64,000 nt of DNA, from positions 455,858 to 519,857 of the forward strand of contig JAKVCS010000004.1 of assembly GCA_022448365.1 (NCBI GenBank). Direction: 5' to 3'. Shown piece by piece: positions 18,763 through 27,115 of the stretch. The position numbers were made by a program, and so were the translations under genes. This DNA is from Saccharospirillaceae bacterium (lineage in GTDB: Bacteria; Pseudomonadota; Gammaproteobacteria; Pseudomonadales; Oceanobacteraceae). The notes below the pieces were generated by a model that saw only the letters and a list, made by a program, of their open reading frames with translations, did not search any database and had not been told where the DNA came from. The first letter of the stretch is position 1. Every line of letters begins with the position of its first letter.

Positions 18763-21045
18763 ATGAGTTTCGATGCAGATGAAGAAATCCTCCAGGATTT
18801 TCTGATTGAAGCCGGTGAAATTCTCGAATTACTGTCCGAGCAGCTCGTTGATCTTGAGCAGCGACCGGACGATAACGACCTGCTAAATGCCATATTCCGT
18901 GGTTTCCACACGGTCAAAGGTGGCGCTGGTTTCTTACAGCTGAACCCATTGGTGGATTGCTGTCACGCGGCGGAAAATGTTTTTGATACGCTCAGAAACG
19001 GCAACAGAACGGTCAATCCGGATCTCATGGACGTTGTTTTGCAGGCGTTGGACAGTGTCAACGAGATGTTTGAGGCGGTGCGTTCCGGCGTTGAACCAGA
19101 GAATGCTGATCCGGCTTTGATCGAGCGTCTGCATCAGTTAGCGCTCCCAGAAGCCGAAGATGAAGCGAGTGTTGCCGAGCCAGCATCAGCAGAAGAAACA
19201 ACTCCTGTTGCTGATGCGCAGCCTGCCGCTGAAGCTACTGCTGAGGAGGCCTCCGGTGATATCACTGATGATGAATTCGAGCAGCTGTTAGACGCGCTGG
19301 ATGAAAAATCTGAAGTGTCTTCTGCGACTGTTGAGCAGCCTACTGCAGCATCTGGCGATGACGAGCTCTTTGATCTCGGCGGTAAATCAGCCGACGAAGA
19401 CGATGAGATTACTGAAGCCGAGTTTGAAGCCCTGCTGGATCAAATTCATGGCAAGGGTAAACACATCAGTGCTGACGATGTTAAGAAACAAGAGTCCCCG
19501 GCACAGGAATCCAGTGAAGAAAAACTGCCACCGACAACTCCCTCTGGTGGTGATGATCTGATTACCGACTCGGAGTTTGAAGAGTTATTGGATCGTCTGC
19601 ATGGCAAGGGTAAGCACTCAGCGACTGCGGATTCCGCAGCTGATACGAAAGCGCCTGAAGCACCCGCCACGCCGCCGCCGGTGAAGGATGCCCCAGTTAA
19701 ACCTGCTGCAAAATCGGTTTCTGCTGAGCCTGCTGCAAAGCCTGCACCCGCTAAGCCTGTGGCTGCCAAACCTGTCGTCGCCCCAGCGAAACAAGAAGCC
19801 AAAAGCCAAACGGCCAAACCTGCTGCTCCGGTCAAACGTGCGGCAGATAAAGAAGCACCGGCCGCTGAAGCAACCGTTCGTGTTGATACCAAGCGCCTCG
19901 ATGACATTATGAATATGGTGGGCGAACTAGTTCTTGTTCGTAACCGTTTGGTGCGACTTGGCCTTAAGAGCAACGACGAGTCGATGGCAAAAGCGGTTGC
20001 CAACCTGGATGTGGTTACCGGTGATCTTCAGGCGTCAGTCATGAAAACCCGTATGCAACCTATCAAGAAGGTGTTTGGTCGGTTCCCCAGGGTTGTACGT
20101 GATCTTGCTCGTCAACTGAAGAAAGAAATCAATCTTGAGCTGCGTGGTGAAGAGACCGACCTGGATAAGAACCTGGTAGAGGCTCTGGCTGATCCATTGG
20201 TTCACCTTGTCCGTAATGCGGTCGATCATGGTGTAGAAATGCCCGATGAGCGGGAGCAAAACGGCAAAGCTCGTGTTGGTACCGTTGTGTTATCGGCTGA
20301 ACAGGAAGGCGACCATATTCTCCTGATCATCCAGGATGACGGTGGCGGTATGGACGCCGATGTTCTGCGTAATAAAGCAGTTGAAAAAGGCGTTATGGAT
20401 CAGGATGCAGCTGATCGTTTGAGCGAGAACGAGTGTTATAACCTGATTTTTGCACCTGGTTTCTCAACTAAGGAGCAGATTTCGGATGTTTCCGGCCGCG
20501 GTGTTGGAATGGATGTGGTTAAGACCAAAATTACCCAGCTTAACGGGACGATTAACATTGACTCTGAGATGGGCAAAGGTACAAGCATCCGGATTAAAGT
20601 ACCGCTGACGCTGGCAATTATGCCAACGCTGATGGTAATGCTAAAAGATCAGGCGTTTGCTTTCCCATTGGTCAGTGTCAATGAGATTTTCCATCTGGAT
20701 TTGACTCAAACGAACATTGTGGATGGGCAGGAAGTGGTTGTGGTGCGTGAAAAACCCATCCCGCTATTTCATCTCAAACGCTGGCTGATTAAAGGCGAAG
20801 AGTTTGCCAAAGCCGATGAAAGTGCCCACGTGGTGGTGGTCTCGGTTGGTACAAAACGCGTTGGGTTTGTTGTCGATCAGTTAATTGGTCAGGAAGAGGT
20901 GGTTATCAAACCATTGGGTAAAATGTTGCACGGCACCGCCGGTATGGCCGGGGCAACCATTACTGGCGATGGACGCATAGCCCTGATTCTGGATATTCCG
21001 AGCATGCTCAATCACTATTCGTCGAGAACGATAAACGCGGCCTGA
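18763..21045 (+). CDS. cheA: CheA chemotaxis histidine kinase with triplicated linker motif
   Basis: Core kinase of the array. P1 carries the phospho-histidine near residue 49 in FRGFHTVKGGAGF. P3-P5 start near residue 370: dimerisation (LDDIMNMVGELVLVRNRL), ATP binding (HLVRNAVDHGVE, DVSGRGVGMDVVK) and the CheW-like P5 (IMPTLMVMLKDQAFAFPL). The residue ~140-370 linker lacks an obvious P2 and is Ala/Pro/Lys-rich. It holds three copies of IT-x-x-EFE-x-LLD at nucleotides 19,261, 19,408 and 19,561, the last two continuing as HGKGKH. This linker may be the ParP-contacting region. Confidence 0.96.
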   Translation: MSFDADEEILQDFLIEAGEILELLSEQLVDLEQRPDDNDLLNAIFRGFHTVKGGAGFLQLNPLVDCCHAAENVFDTLRNGNRTVNPDLMDVVLQALDSVNEMFEAVRSGVEPENADPALIERLHQLALPEAEDEASVAEPASAEETTPVADAQPAAEATAEEASGDITDDEFEQLLDALDEKSEVSSATVEQPTAASGDDELFDLGGKSADEDDEITEAEFEALLDQIHGKGKHISADDVKKQESPAQESSEEKLPPTTPSGGDDLITDSEFEELLDRLHGKGKHSATADSAADTKAPEAPATPPPVKDAPVKPAAKSVSAEPAAKPAPAKPVAAKPVVAPAKQEAKSQTAKPAAPVKRAADKEAPAAEATVRVDTKRLDDIMNMVGELVLVRNRLVRLGLKSNDESMAKAVANLDVVTGDLQASVMKTRMQPIKKVFGRFPRVVRDLARQLKKEINLELRGEETDLDKNLVEALADPLVHLVRNAVDHGVEMPDEREQNGKARVGTVVLSAEQEGDHILLIIQDDGGGMDADVLRNKAVEKGVMDQDAADRLSENECYNLIFAPGFSTKEQISDVSGRGVGMDVVKTKITQLNGTINIDSEMGKGTSIRIKVPLTLAIMPTLMVMLKDQAFAFPLVSVNEIFHLDLTQTNIVDGQEVVVVREKPIPLFHLKRWLIKGEEFAKADESAHVVVVSVGTKRVGFVVDQLIGQEEVVIKPLGKMLHGTAGMAGATITGDGRIALILDIPSMLNHYSSRTINAA

Positions 21046-21063
21046 AGCCAATAAGGGGAAGGA

Positions 21064-22101
21064 ATGAGCATTCGAGTTCTGGTAGTTGATGATTCCGGAT
21101 TTTTCCGTCGCAGGGTCTCCGAAATCATCAATGCCGACGGTCGTATGGAGGTGGTTGGATGCGCGTCAAACGGACGTGAAGCGGTCGAAATGAACGCATC
21201 GCTGAAGCCCGATGTTATTACCATGGACTATGAAATGCCGGTTATGGATGGTATCACGGCGGTTCGGACAATTATGGCACAGCAACCAGTGCCTATCCTG
21301 ATGTTCTCATCACTGACATTCGAGGGAGCCAGAGTAACGCTTGACGCGCTGGATGCCGGGGCACTGGACTTTCTGTCAAAAAATTTTGATGCGGTTGCGA
21401 AAGGTACAGCAGAAGTAAAGAAAGCACTCACCGACAAAATCGCCGCTGTTGCTCGCAAGCAGTCGCGGGTTTTGGCAGCTGCTTCGCCAAACGCCTCTGT
21501 ATCGTCGCGGTCTTCTCGCAGTAAACCCATTGGCAAAATGGACCTGGTTGTTATTGGTACGTCTACCGGTGGTCCTGCCGCATTGCAAACCCTGTTCAAA
21601 TCGATACCTGCTGGTTTTCAGACCCCTATCGTCATCGTTCAGCATATGCCAGGCTCATTTACGAAGGCGTTTGCCGAACGGCTGAATGGCATGAGTCCGC
21701 TGATTGTTAAGGAAGCAGAAGATGGGGATGTGCTGAAAAACGGTCATGTCTATGTTGCACCTGGCGGTATGCAGCTGATGGTCGACAAACGCAATGGCGG
21801 CTCAATTCATATTCATGAAAGTGATCAGCGAGTTAACTACAAACCCAGTGTTGATATTGCATTTGCTTCGGCGGCGAAACATTTTCCACGTTCCACTTTG
21901 GCCATTGTTCTGACTGGAATGGGTTCCGATGGCAAAGAGGGTGCACGTTTGCTGAAGAGTTCCGGTTCAACAGTATGGGCGCAGGATGAAGAAAGCTGTG
22001 TCATTTTTGGTATGCCTCTGGCGGTTATAAAAGAAGGACTGAATGACGATGTGCTTGCGCTGCAGGATATTGGTTCGCGCTTGAGCAAAGAGCTGGGGTA
22101 G
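21064..22101 (+). CDS. cheB: CheB methylesterase/deamidase response regulator, copy 2
   Basis: Second CheB of the window, in the main chemotaxis operon directly after cheA. Receiver with the aspartate in ITMDYEMPVMDG. Esterase triad present: serine in VIGTSTGGPAAL, histidine in VQHMPGSFTKAFA, aspartate in LTGMGSDGKEG. Its linker (residues ~128-155) is Ser/Ala/Arg-rich and unlike that of the copy at 1,505. No cheR accompanies this copy, so the CheR at the left edge probably serves both. Confidence 0.96.
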   Translation: MSIRVLVVDDSGFFRRRVSEIINADGRMEVVGCASNGREAVEMNASLKPDVITMDYEMPVMDGITAVRTIMAQQPVPILMFSSLTFEGARVTLDALDAGALDFLSKNFDAVAKGTAEVKKALTDKIAAVARKQSRVLAAASPNASVSSRSSRSKPIGKMDLVVIGTSTGGPAALQTLFKSIPAGFQTPIVIVQHMPGSFTKAFAERLNGMSPLIVKEAEDGDVLKNGHVYVAPGGMQLMVDKRNGGSIHIHESDQRVNYKPSVDIAFASAAKHFPRSTLAIVLTGMGSDGKEGARLLKSSGSTVWAQDEESCVIFGMPLAVIKEGLNDDVLALQDIGSRLSKELG

Positions 22102-22110
22102 AAATAAGAC

Positions 22111-22851
22111 ATGGACCGCTGGAGCCTGGTCGTTGTTTTTTTAGCCGTGGTAGCCGTGGTCGTTGGCCATTCTCTGGAAGGCGGTAGTCTCGCTGTTTTG
22201 TGGAATCCTGCTGCTGCACTGATTGTCTTTGCAGGTTCGGGACTGGCTGCTTTTGCACAAATGCCAGCCTCCTACGTACGCCCTTTTGTGTCTATGCTCT
22301 CCTGGCTGGTTGCGCCCACTCAATATTCATACGACGGCATGGTGAACAAACTGGTCACTTGCGGTAATGCGCTGAGGCGTGATGGCATTCTGGCGCTTGA
22401 ACGTTTGGCCAATACTGAAACTGATCCTACCTTTAAAAAAGCCTTAACCTTGGTCGTGGATGGATACGATACCGACACGATGAGAGCAACAATGGAGTTG
22501 GAGTTTAAGACTCGGGCTGAGCGTGATCTGGATATTATTAACGTCTTGGACAACCTCGCGGGCTATCTGCCAACAATGGGGATTGTTGGTGCTGTTCTTG
22601 GTCTGATGCAGGTGCTGTCGAACATTCAGCAACCCGAAGCATTGGCAAACGGTATTGCGACTGCCTTTGTGGCAACATTTTATGGTGTCGCCAGTGCTAA
22701 TCTGGTGGTTATCCCGATAGCGAACAGTTTGCGTCAGCATGTTGCCATTCGACGCCGTTATTACGAGTCAATGCTGATTGGCCTGTTATCGGTTAAAGAG
22801 GGGACGAACCCGATGGCTCTGAGGTTTCGTTTGCAGGGCATTGTCCTGTGA
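22111..22851 (+). CDS. motC: MotC stator subunit, MotA family
   Basis: MotA-type stator protein with four membrane helices. Residues at the start (SLVVVFLAVVAVVVGHSLEG) and the NLAGYLPTMGIVGAVLGLM segment are typical of the MotC/MotD stators encoded next to cheB in pseudomonads. 246 residues. The motD start overlaps the motC stop by four bases. Whether this is the only stator pair in the genome cannot be told from this window. Confidence 0.93.
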   Translation: MDRWSLVVVFLAVVAVVVGHSLEGGSLAVLWNPAAALIVFAGSGLAAFAQMPASYVRPFVSMLSWLVAPTQYSYDGMVNKLVTCGNALRRDGILALERLANTETDPTFKKALTLVVDGYDTDTMRATMELEFKTRAERDLDIINVLDNLAGYLPTMGIVGAVLGLMQVLSNIQQPEALANGIATAFVATFYGVASANLVVIPIANSLRQHVAIRRRYYESMLIGLLSVKEGTNPMALRFRLQGIVL

Positions 22852-23543
22852 GTCAGCAGCAAGGCCCCGATCCGCACCGTTGGCTGGTTTCTTATGCTGA
22901 CTACATGACCCTGTTGTGTGCCTTTTTTATCATGATGTACGCAATGCAATTGATCGATGAGGACGAAGGTGCTGCGATACGTTCGCAGATAGAAGCCGTT
23001 TTTTCTAACAATATCCCGCCGCCGCCAGCTACACCGCCACAACTTTCAATACCATTGGAGGAAGGGAGTGGTTTTAAGCCATTCTTGGCTGATATACGCC
23101 AACTTACTCAATTAATTGAAGATGCGGACGATATGATTGTAGAAGGAGAGCGTGATTGGATTTCGGTGTCATTGAATTCCGATTTTTTGTTTGGTCCCGG
23201 CGAGACCCGGATTCGTGACCAGGCTTTGCCGCTGATAGAGGAAATGGCTCGCCACCTGCGCAATTGGCCGCATCCGATTAATGTTCAAGGTCACAGTGAC
23301 GATACGCCATCCATAGGAGTGAGTAACTGGGAGATCTCTGCACTTCGGGCGGCATCAGTGGTTCAGAATCTGGCCCTGTACGGTGTTGCCCCCCAGCGTA
23401 TGGCTGCAATGGGGATGTCGCATTACCAGCCGGTTGCCGAGGGAGACTCACCAGAGGCTAAATCCCGTAATCGCAGAGTGGTTATCTTTATGACTCAGGG
23501 TGGCAATGAAACCCCATGGTCACGTCCCAACGAAGTAAATTGA
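22848..23543 (+). CDS. motD: MotD stator subunit, MotB family
   Basis: MotB-type protein starting with GTG. One transmembrane helix carries the ion-binding aspartate in SYADYMTLLCAFFIMMYAM, which suggests the proton-type channel. The C-terminal OmpA-like peptidoglycan-binding domain includes NVQGHSDDTP and RNRRVVIFM. 231 residues, coupled to motC. Confidence 0.93.
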   Translation: MSQQQGPDPHRWLVSYADYMTLLCAFFIMMYAMQLIDEDEGAAIRSQIEAVFSNNIPPPPATPPQLSIPLEEGSGFKPFLADIRQLTQLIEDADDMIVEGERDWISVSLNSDFLFGPGETRIRDQALPLIEEMARHLRNWPHPINVQGHSDDTPSIGVSNWEISALRAASVVQNLALYGVAPQRMAAMGMSHYQPVAEGDSPEAKSRNRRVVIFMTQGGNETPWSRPNEVN

Positions 23544-23593
23544 CACGATATTTGCTTCTCTCCGATAGGGTTGCTTTTCTAACCAATCCTTAC

Positions 23594-23623
23594 AGCGAAG
23601 AACCAAAAAGCGAAGAACCAAAA
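23594..23623 (+). repeat. Perfect tandem duplication of a 15-bp unit before parA
   Basis: The unit AGCGAAGAACCAAAA occurs twice back to back with no mismatch in the 96-bp gap between motD and parA, ending 16 bp before the preferred start. It may be a recent slippage product or a leader or regulatory element. No function can be assigned. Confidence 0.8.
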
Positions 23624-23639
23624 CGATAGGGTGAAATTT

Positions 23640-24425
23640 GTGCGAATCTGGTCGATAGCCAATCAAAAAGGCGGTGTCGGTAAAACAACCAGTGTGGTTT
23701 CTCTGGGCGGACTGATTGCCGAGCAGGGGAACCGGGTGTTACTGGTTGATCTGGACCCGCATGGTTCTCTGACGAGTTATTTCAAACAGGATCCGGATAG
23801 CCTGGAACGCAGCTTGTACCATTTGTTTTTCGAACAGCGCCATAAAGATAAAGCTTTTATTCAGAGTGTCTTAAAACCGACCAGTATGGCGAATGTGTCA
23901 CTGCTGCCTGCAACAACTTCTTTGGCAACGCTGGAGCGCCAGGTCAGTGGCCAGGACGGTATGGGCCTGGTTCTGGCGCGATCATTGGCTCAGTTGTGGG
24001 ACGATTATGATTATGTATTGCTGGATACACCGCCAATTCTGGGGGTGTTGCTGGTCAATGCTTTGGCAGCGTGTCAGCGTCTGGTGATTCCGACGCAAAC
24101 TGAACATCTGGCCATGAAGGGTTTAGAGCGTATGATTCACACACTCAAGATGGTTATGCGATCACAGAATCGTAATTTACCCTACACCATTGTGCCGACT
24201 TTATTTGATCGTCGAACGTCGGCTTCCGTAATGACATTAAAAGAAATGCGACGAATATATCAGGGCTCTCTGTGGTCTGAAGCGGTTCCGGTTGATACGC
24301 GGCTGCGTGATGCCAGTCAGCAAGGGATTTTCCCGCACCAATTGGACAGCGCCGGACGAGGTGTGCGTGCCTATCGTCATTTGTTAGCCCTGCTGGAAGA
24401 ATCCTGTCAGCAGGCGGAGCACTAA
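23640..24425 (+). CDS. parC: ParA-family ATPase for polar chemotaxis array placement (ParC type)
   Basis: ParA/Soj-like ATPase with deviant Walker A NQKGGVGKTTSVVSLGG, Walker B VLLDTPPILG and LVDLDPHGSLTSYF. In Vibrio and Pseudomonas this gene, placed between motD and a CheW-domain gene, positions chemotaxis arrays at the pole together with ParP. A GTG at 23,631 is in frame, but the GTG at 23,640 has AGGGTGA at correct spacing and gives the usual MRIWSIANQKGG N-terminus. It is not a plasmid partition gene: no ParB gene or centromere-like repeats are present. Confidence 0.9.
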   Translation: MRIWSIANQKGGVGKTTSVVSLGGLIAEQGNRVLLVDLDPHGSLTSYFKQDPDSLERSLYHLFFEQRHKDKAFIQSVLKPTSMANVSLLPATTSLATLERQVSGQDGMGLVLARSLAQLWDDYDYVLLDTPPILGVLLVNALAACQRLVIPTQTEHLAMKGLERMIHTLKMVMRSQNRNLPYTIVPTLFDRRTSASVMTLKEMRRIYQGSLWSEAVPVDTRLRDASQQGIFPHQLDSAGRGVRAYRHLLALLEESCQQAEH

Positions 24426-24426
24426 A

Positions 24427-24840
24427 ATGAGTAATAACCCGCTTGGCGATTACCTGAATGATTTGCTGACTCCGTCACAACCAGCTGCCGCCGACTGGGA
24501 CTCAATGCTGGCTGAGGCTGTTGAACCATTTCAGGAAACTACCGGGCAGGTGGATAGCACGGCAGCGTTGGTTACGCTTGCAGAACCTGAAATGGCTGAA
24601 ACAACTATCGTGGCGGGTAGAGAACCAGTGTTGGCAGTAAAACCAGAGTGTCTTAACGCTCACGAGCGATATGCAGAACTGTTGAACAATCTTCAGCTGG
24701 CCAGAGTATTACCGCAGTCCCGCCTGCGCGATTGTGTGCTGGCATCGTGTAACAAAACATTGTTGGCGCGACAATACAAAGATTCAGAGTTGCCGGTCGT
24801 CACAGCGGGTAACAGGGTCAAGGTCGCAGTGTATGACTGA
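24427..24840 (+). CDS. Small protein between parC and parP, unknown family
   Basis: A 137-residue protein not recognised with certainty. It begins with GDYLNDLLTPSQ, which resembles the GYLDQLLLTA motif near the start of the following ParP-like protein. A variable acidic stretch follows, then a C-terminal helical segment (ERYAELLNNLQLARVLPQSR). It has no CheW domain, despite standing among CheW genes. Spacing is one base after parC, and its stop overlaps the parP ATG, so it is translated in the operon. It may be an accessory array protein. ATG at 24,427. Confidence 0.75.
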   Translation: MSNNPLGDYLNDLLTPSQPAAADWDSMLAEAVEPFQETTGQVDSTAALVTLAEPEMAETTIVAGREPVLAVKPECLNAHERYAELLNNLQLARVLPQSRLRDCVLASCNKTLLARQYKDSELPVVTAGNRVKVAVYD

Positions 24841-25750
24841 CCCGATCAAACAGAAACCTTCGAACCATGTTGATGACGTACTTCAAGGCTATCTTGATCA
24901 ACTGCTGCTGACTGCGACCGAAACACTGACGGTTGTTGATACTCAGACTCCGGAAGCTTCCGGGTCTGCAGTGACGAAAAAATTGATTAATACGGATGCA
25001 GTGATTGAATCATCAACACCTGAGCGTGTTGCCAGCTCTGTGATACAGCAACAGCAAACGGCGATTGATGCCAGTGTTAACTCGGTTATCGCCGTTGATA
25101 AAACGCCGTTTGCCGAACCTGACCCCACAAGGTTGTCACGGACTCTGACCGTTCCTCTGCAGCGAGTGGCTCTGCCGGACGCGGTTGACGCATTTCCGCA
25201 GGTTGATCCAGAGCCAGAACCACTGTACGACGATATTGCAGAACCTGCATTACAGCTTGAAGGCGATACACAGCAATCGGAACTGACAGCCAAATCCTTA
25301 GACTGGCGCTCCAGTCAGGGAGTTGAATGCTTAATTTTCAAAGTCGCCGGATTAAAGTTGGCGATTCCTTTGTCGTTGCTGGGTGGTGTGCACAATGCCA
25401 GCGATAAAATCACCCCTTTGTTTGGTCAGGCCGACTGGTCGGTCGGAGTGTGGCAAAGTGATGCACAGAAACTGACGATTGTAGACAGTGCACAACTGAT
25501 TATGCCGGAGCGTGGTATCCGCCTGAATGACCAGGGTTTTGGTTTTGTGATTCAGTTAGATCGCTCGCATTGGGCGTTGGCGTGTGAGGAAATCTGCGAC
25601 ACTACCACGCTGGTTTACGATTCTATCAAGTGGCGCGGTGATAACAGCAAACGTCCCTGGCTGGCAGGTACTGTTATCGATGAAATGTGCGCCCTGATCG
25701 ATGTTCCTAACCTGATGGATATGCTCGAAGATAATACCCGCCCGGCATGA
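24833..25750 (+). CDS. parP: ParP-like CheW-domain protein
   Basis: 305 residues: a long variable N-terminal region (residues 1-~150, rich in Thr, Val, Pro and Asp, with YLDQLL near residue 20) and a C-terminal CheW-like domain (GVECLIFKVAGLKLAIPLSLLGG onwards). This is the layout of ParP, which couples ParC to CheA and receptors in polar arrays. The frame extends back to 24,734, but the ATG at 24,833 overlaps the preceding stop (ATGACTGA) and is the natural coupled start. Confidence 0.85.
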   Translation: MTDPIKQKPSNHVDDVLQGYLDQLLLTATETLTVVDTQTPEASGSAVTKKLINTDAVIESSTPERVASSVIQQQQTAIDASVNSVIAVDKTPFAEPDPTRLSRTLTVPLQRVALPDAVDAFPQVDPEPEPLYDDIAEPALQLEGDTQQSELTAKSLDWRSSQGVECLIFKVAGLKLAIPLSLLGGVHNASDKITPLFGQADWSVGVWQSDAQKLTIVDSAQLIMPERGIRLNDQGFGFVIQLDRSHWALACEEICDTTTLVYDSIKWRGDNSKRPWLAGTVIDEMCALIDVPNLMDMLEDNTRPA

Positions 25751-25783
25751 AAACCCTTCGTTAAAAAAAAACTTCAATTCGGC

Positions 25784-25799
25784 TGGTACACTTTGTGCT
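25784..25799 (+). promoter_or_regulatory. Candidate sigma-54 promoter before cheW
   Basis: TGGTAC, five bases, GTGCT keeps GG and GC ten bases apart with a good -24 half and one mismatch in the -12 half. It is about 70 bp upstream of cheW in the 117-bp gap after parP. It could give cheW a separate input, though read-through from parP is also possible. Confidence 0.35.
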
Positions 25800-25867
25800 G
25801 TCTTCTATAGTTAAGAGAGGTTTCAACGTGTTTTTGACGCACTGATCTTTCTTAGCGAGGATGTTTT

Positions 25868-26350
25868 ATGTCAGCGATAGCCGGAAATAAGAGTGCAGAC
25901 GATCCGGTTCTGCAGTGGGTGACATTCAGATTAGAGAATGAAACTTACGGTATCAACGTGATGCAGGTCCAGGAAGTATTGCGCTACAGCGAAATTGCTC
26001 CTGTACCAGGTGCGCCCCCGTATGTATTGGGCATCATTAACTTGCGCGGTAATGTGGTTACCGTAATTGATACCCGACAACGTTTTGGTTTGCCGACATC
26101 AGACACAACCGACCAGACCCGTATCGTGATTATCGAGGCGGAAAATCAGGTGGTTGGTATTCTCGTGGATGCGGTGGCTGAAGTGGTTTATCTGCGACAG
26201 TCAGAAATTGAAACCACTCCGAACGTTGGCAATGAAGAGAGTGCGAAATTTATCCAGGGTGTTTGTCATAAAAATGATGAATTGCTTATTCTGGTGGATC
26301 TCGAGAAGCTCATGACTGACGAGGAGTGGACAGAACTTCAAGGTTTATAG
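25868..26350 (+). CDS. cheW: CheW chemotaxis coupling protein
   Basis: Scaffold that joins receptors to CheA. The 160-residue single CheW domain has the standard segments NETYGINVMQVQEVLRY, PYVLGIINLRGNVVTVIDTR and LLILVDLEKLM. Separated from parP by 117 bp and followed by the DUF2802 gene after nine bases, as in pseudomonads. Confidence 0.96.
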   Translation: MSAIAGNKSADDPVLQWVTFRLENETYGINVMQVQEVLRYSEIAPVPGAPPYVLGIINLRGNVVTVIDTRQRFGLPTSDTTDQTRIVIIEAENQVVGILVDAVAEVVYLRQSEIETTPNVGNEESAKFIQGVCHKNDELLILVDLEKLMTDEEWTELQGL

Positions 26351-26359
26351 AGGTTTGTC

Positions 26360-26734
26360 ATGGCGTCACTGACTCTGGTGCATTGGTTGTTAATTGGAAA
26401 TCTGGCTTTACTGGTCGTTGTCGGCGGCTTTATGTGGTCTTTGTGGCGACAACAGCAATTGGAACAGGTCAGGGTAAACGAGAGTCTTGTTGCTCTCGAT
26501 GAGGCCAGTCAGGCAGTTAGCCGCAGTACCATTGGCATGGGAAGGCGTATCAAGCAGATAGAGTCTCGCTTTCAGAAAGTTGAGCAAAAGGCAGTATTGC
26601 CGAACGCCGATGATGCTACCTTCGAGCAGGCCTCCCGCCTTGTTGGTCTTGGTGCAACCGCTGCCGAACTGGTTGATAACTGCGGCATGGCGCGTGGCGA
26701 AGCAGAATTATTGGTGTCACTGAAAAGGCAATAA
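26360..26734 (+). CDS. DUF2802 membrane-anchored protein
   Basis: 124 residues with one N-terminal membrane helix (LLIGNLALLVVVGGFMWSLW), a coiled-coil segment and a C-terminal helical motif (ASRLVGLGATAAELVDNCGM) that marks the DUF2802 family. This family is regularly found immediately after cheW in polar-flagellated gammaproteobacteria, but its role is not established. Last gene of the motility cluster. Confidence 0.88.
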   Translation: MASLTLVHWLLIGNLALLVVVGGFMWSLWRQQQLEQVRVNESLVALDEASQAVSRSTIGMGRRIKQIESRFQKVEQKAVLPNADDATFEQASRLVGLGATAAELVDNCGMARGEAELLVSLKRQ

Positions 26735-26843
26735 TGTCGTAATAATACGTACTTTTTGTATCGTAACCTTATAACAAAAAAATACATCGAGAGCAGATCT
26801 TCGTTCCTATACTGAAAGAGTGGCCATTGCTTGGAGGTATGTT

Positions 26844-27086
26844 ATGAAACTTATTCTCGGTTCCCTTATGCTGGCTGGAAGTATGCTGACGGAATGGGAG
26901 GCTTTGCAGTCAGATGTTTCACACAGTCTGATATCACAGCAAATTCACAACGCGACATTTATGGAACGGACGCCCGAGTTTACTGATTTGTACATCATCC
27001 AGACCCCGGATAAAGGGCGTCTGATAACCATCTACTGCAACGCTTCTTACTGTTACAAACGCCAGGGTATTAACGTAAACGTCTGA
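26844..27086 (+). CDS. Small exported protein, unknown function
   Basis: An 80-residue product with a signal-like N-terminus (MKLILGSLMLAGSMLTEW) and a short mature part with a cysteine pair in YCNASYCY that could form a disulphide. A strong ribosome site (TTGGAGG) precedes the ATG at 26,844. The upstream in-frame codon at 26,820 has none. No homologous family is recognised. It stands alone between the chemotaxis cluster and a convergent pilin-like gene. Confidence 0.65.
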   Translation: MKLILGSLMLAGSMLTEWEALQSDVSHSLISQQIHNATFMERTPEFTDLYIIQTPDKGRLITIYCNASYCYKRQGINVNV

Positions 27087-27115
27087 CTTACTTCACGTCA
27101 TCTTTGTTGCAGTAA

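Noticed and set aside
19446..20003. 185-codon antisense frame over the cheA linker
   Set aside because: A shadow of the Ala/Pro/Lys-rich coding sequence; no ribosome site and low-complexity product.
23640..24425. ParA gene as a sign of an integrated plasmid
   Set aside because: It sits in the conserved motD-parC-parP-cheW order; no ParB, replication or transfer genes are present.
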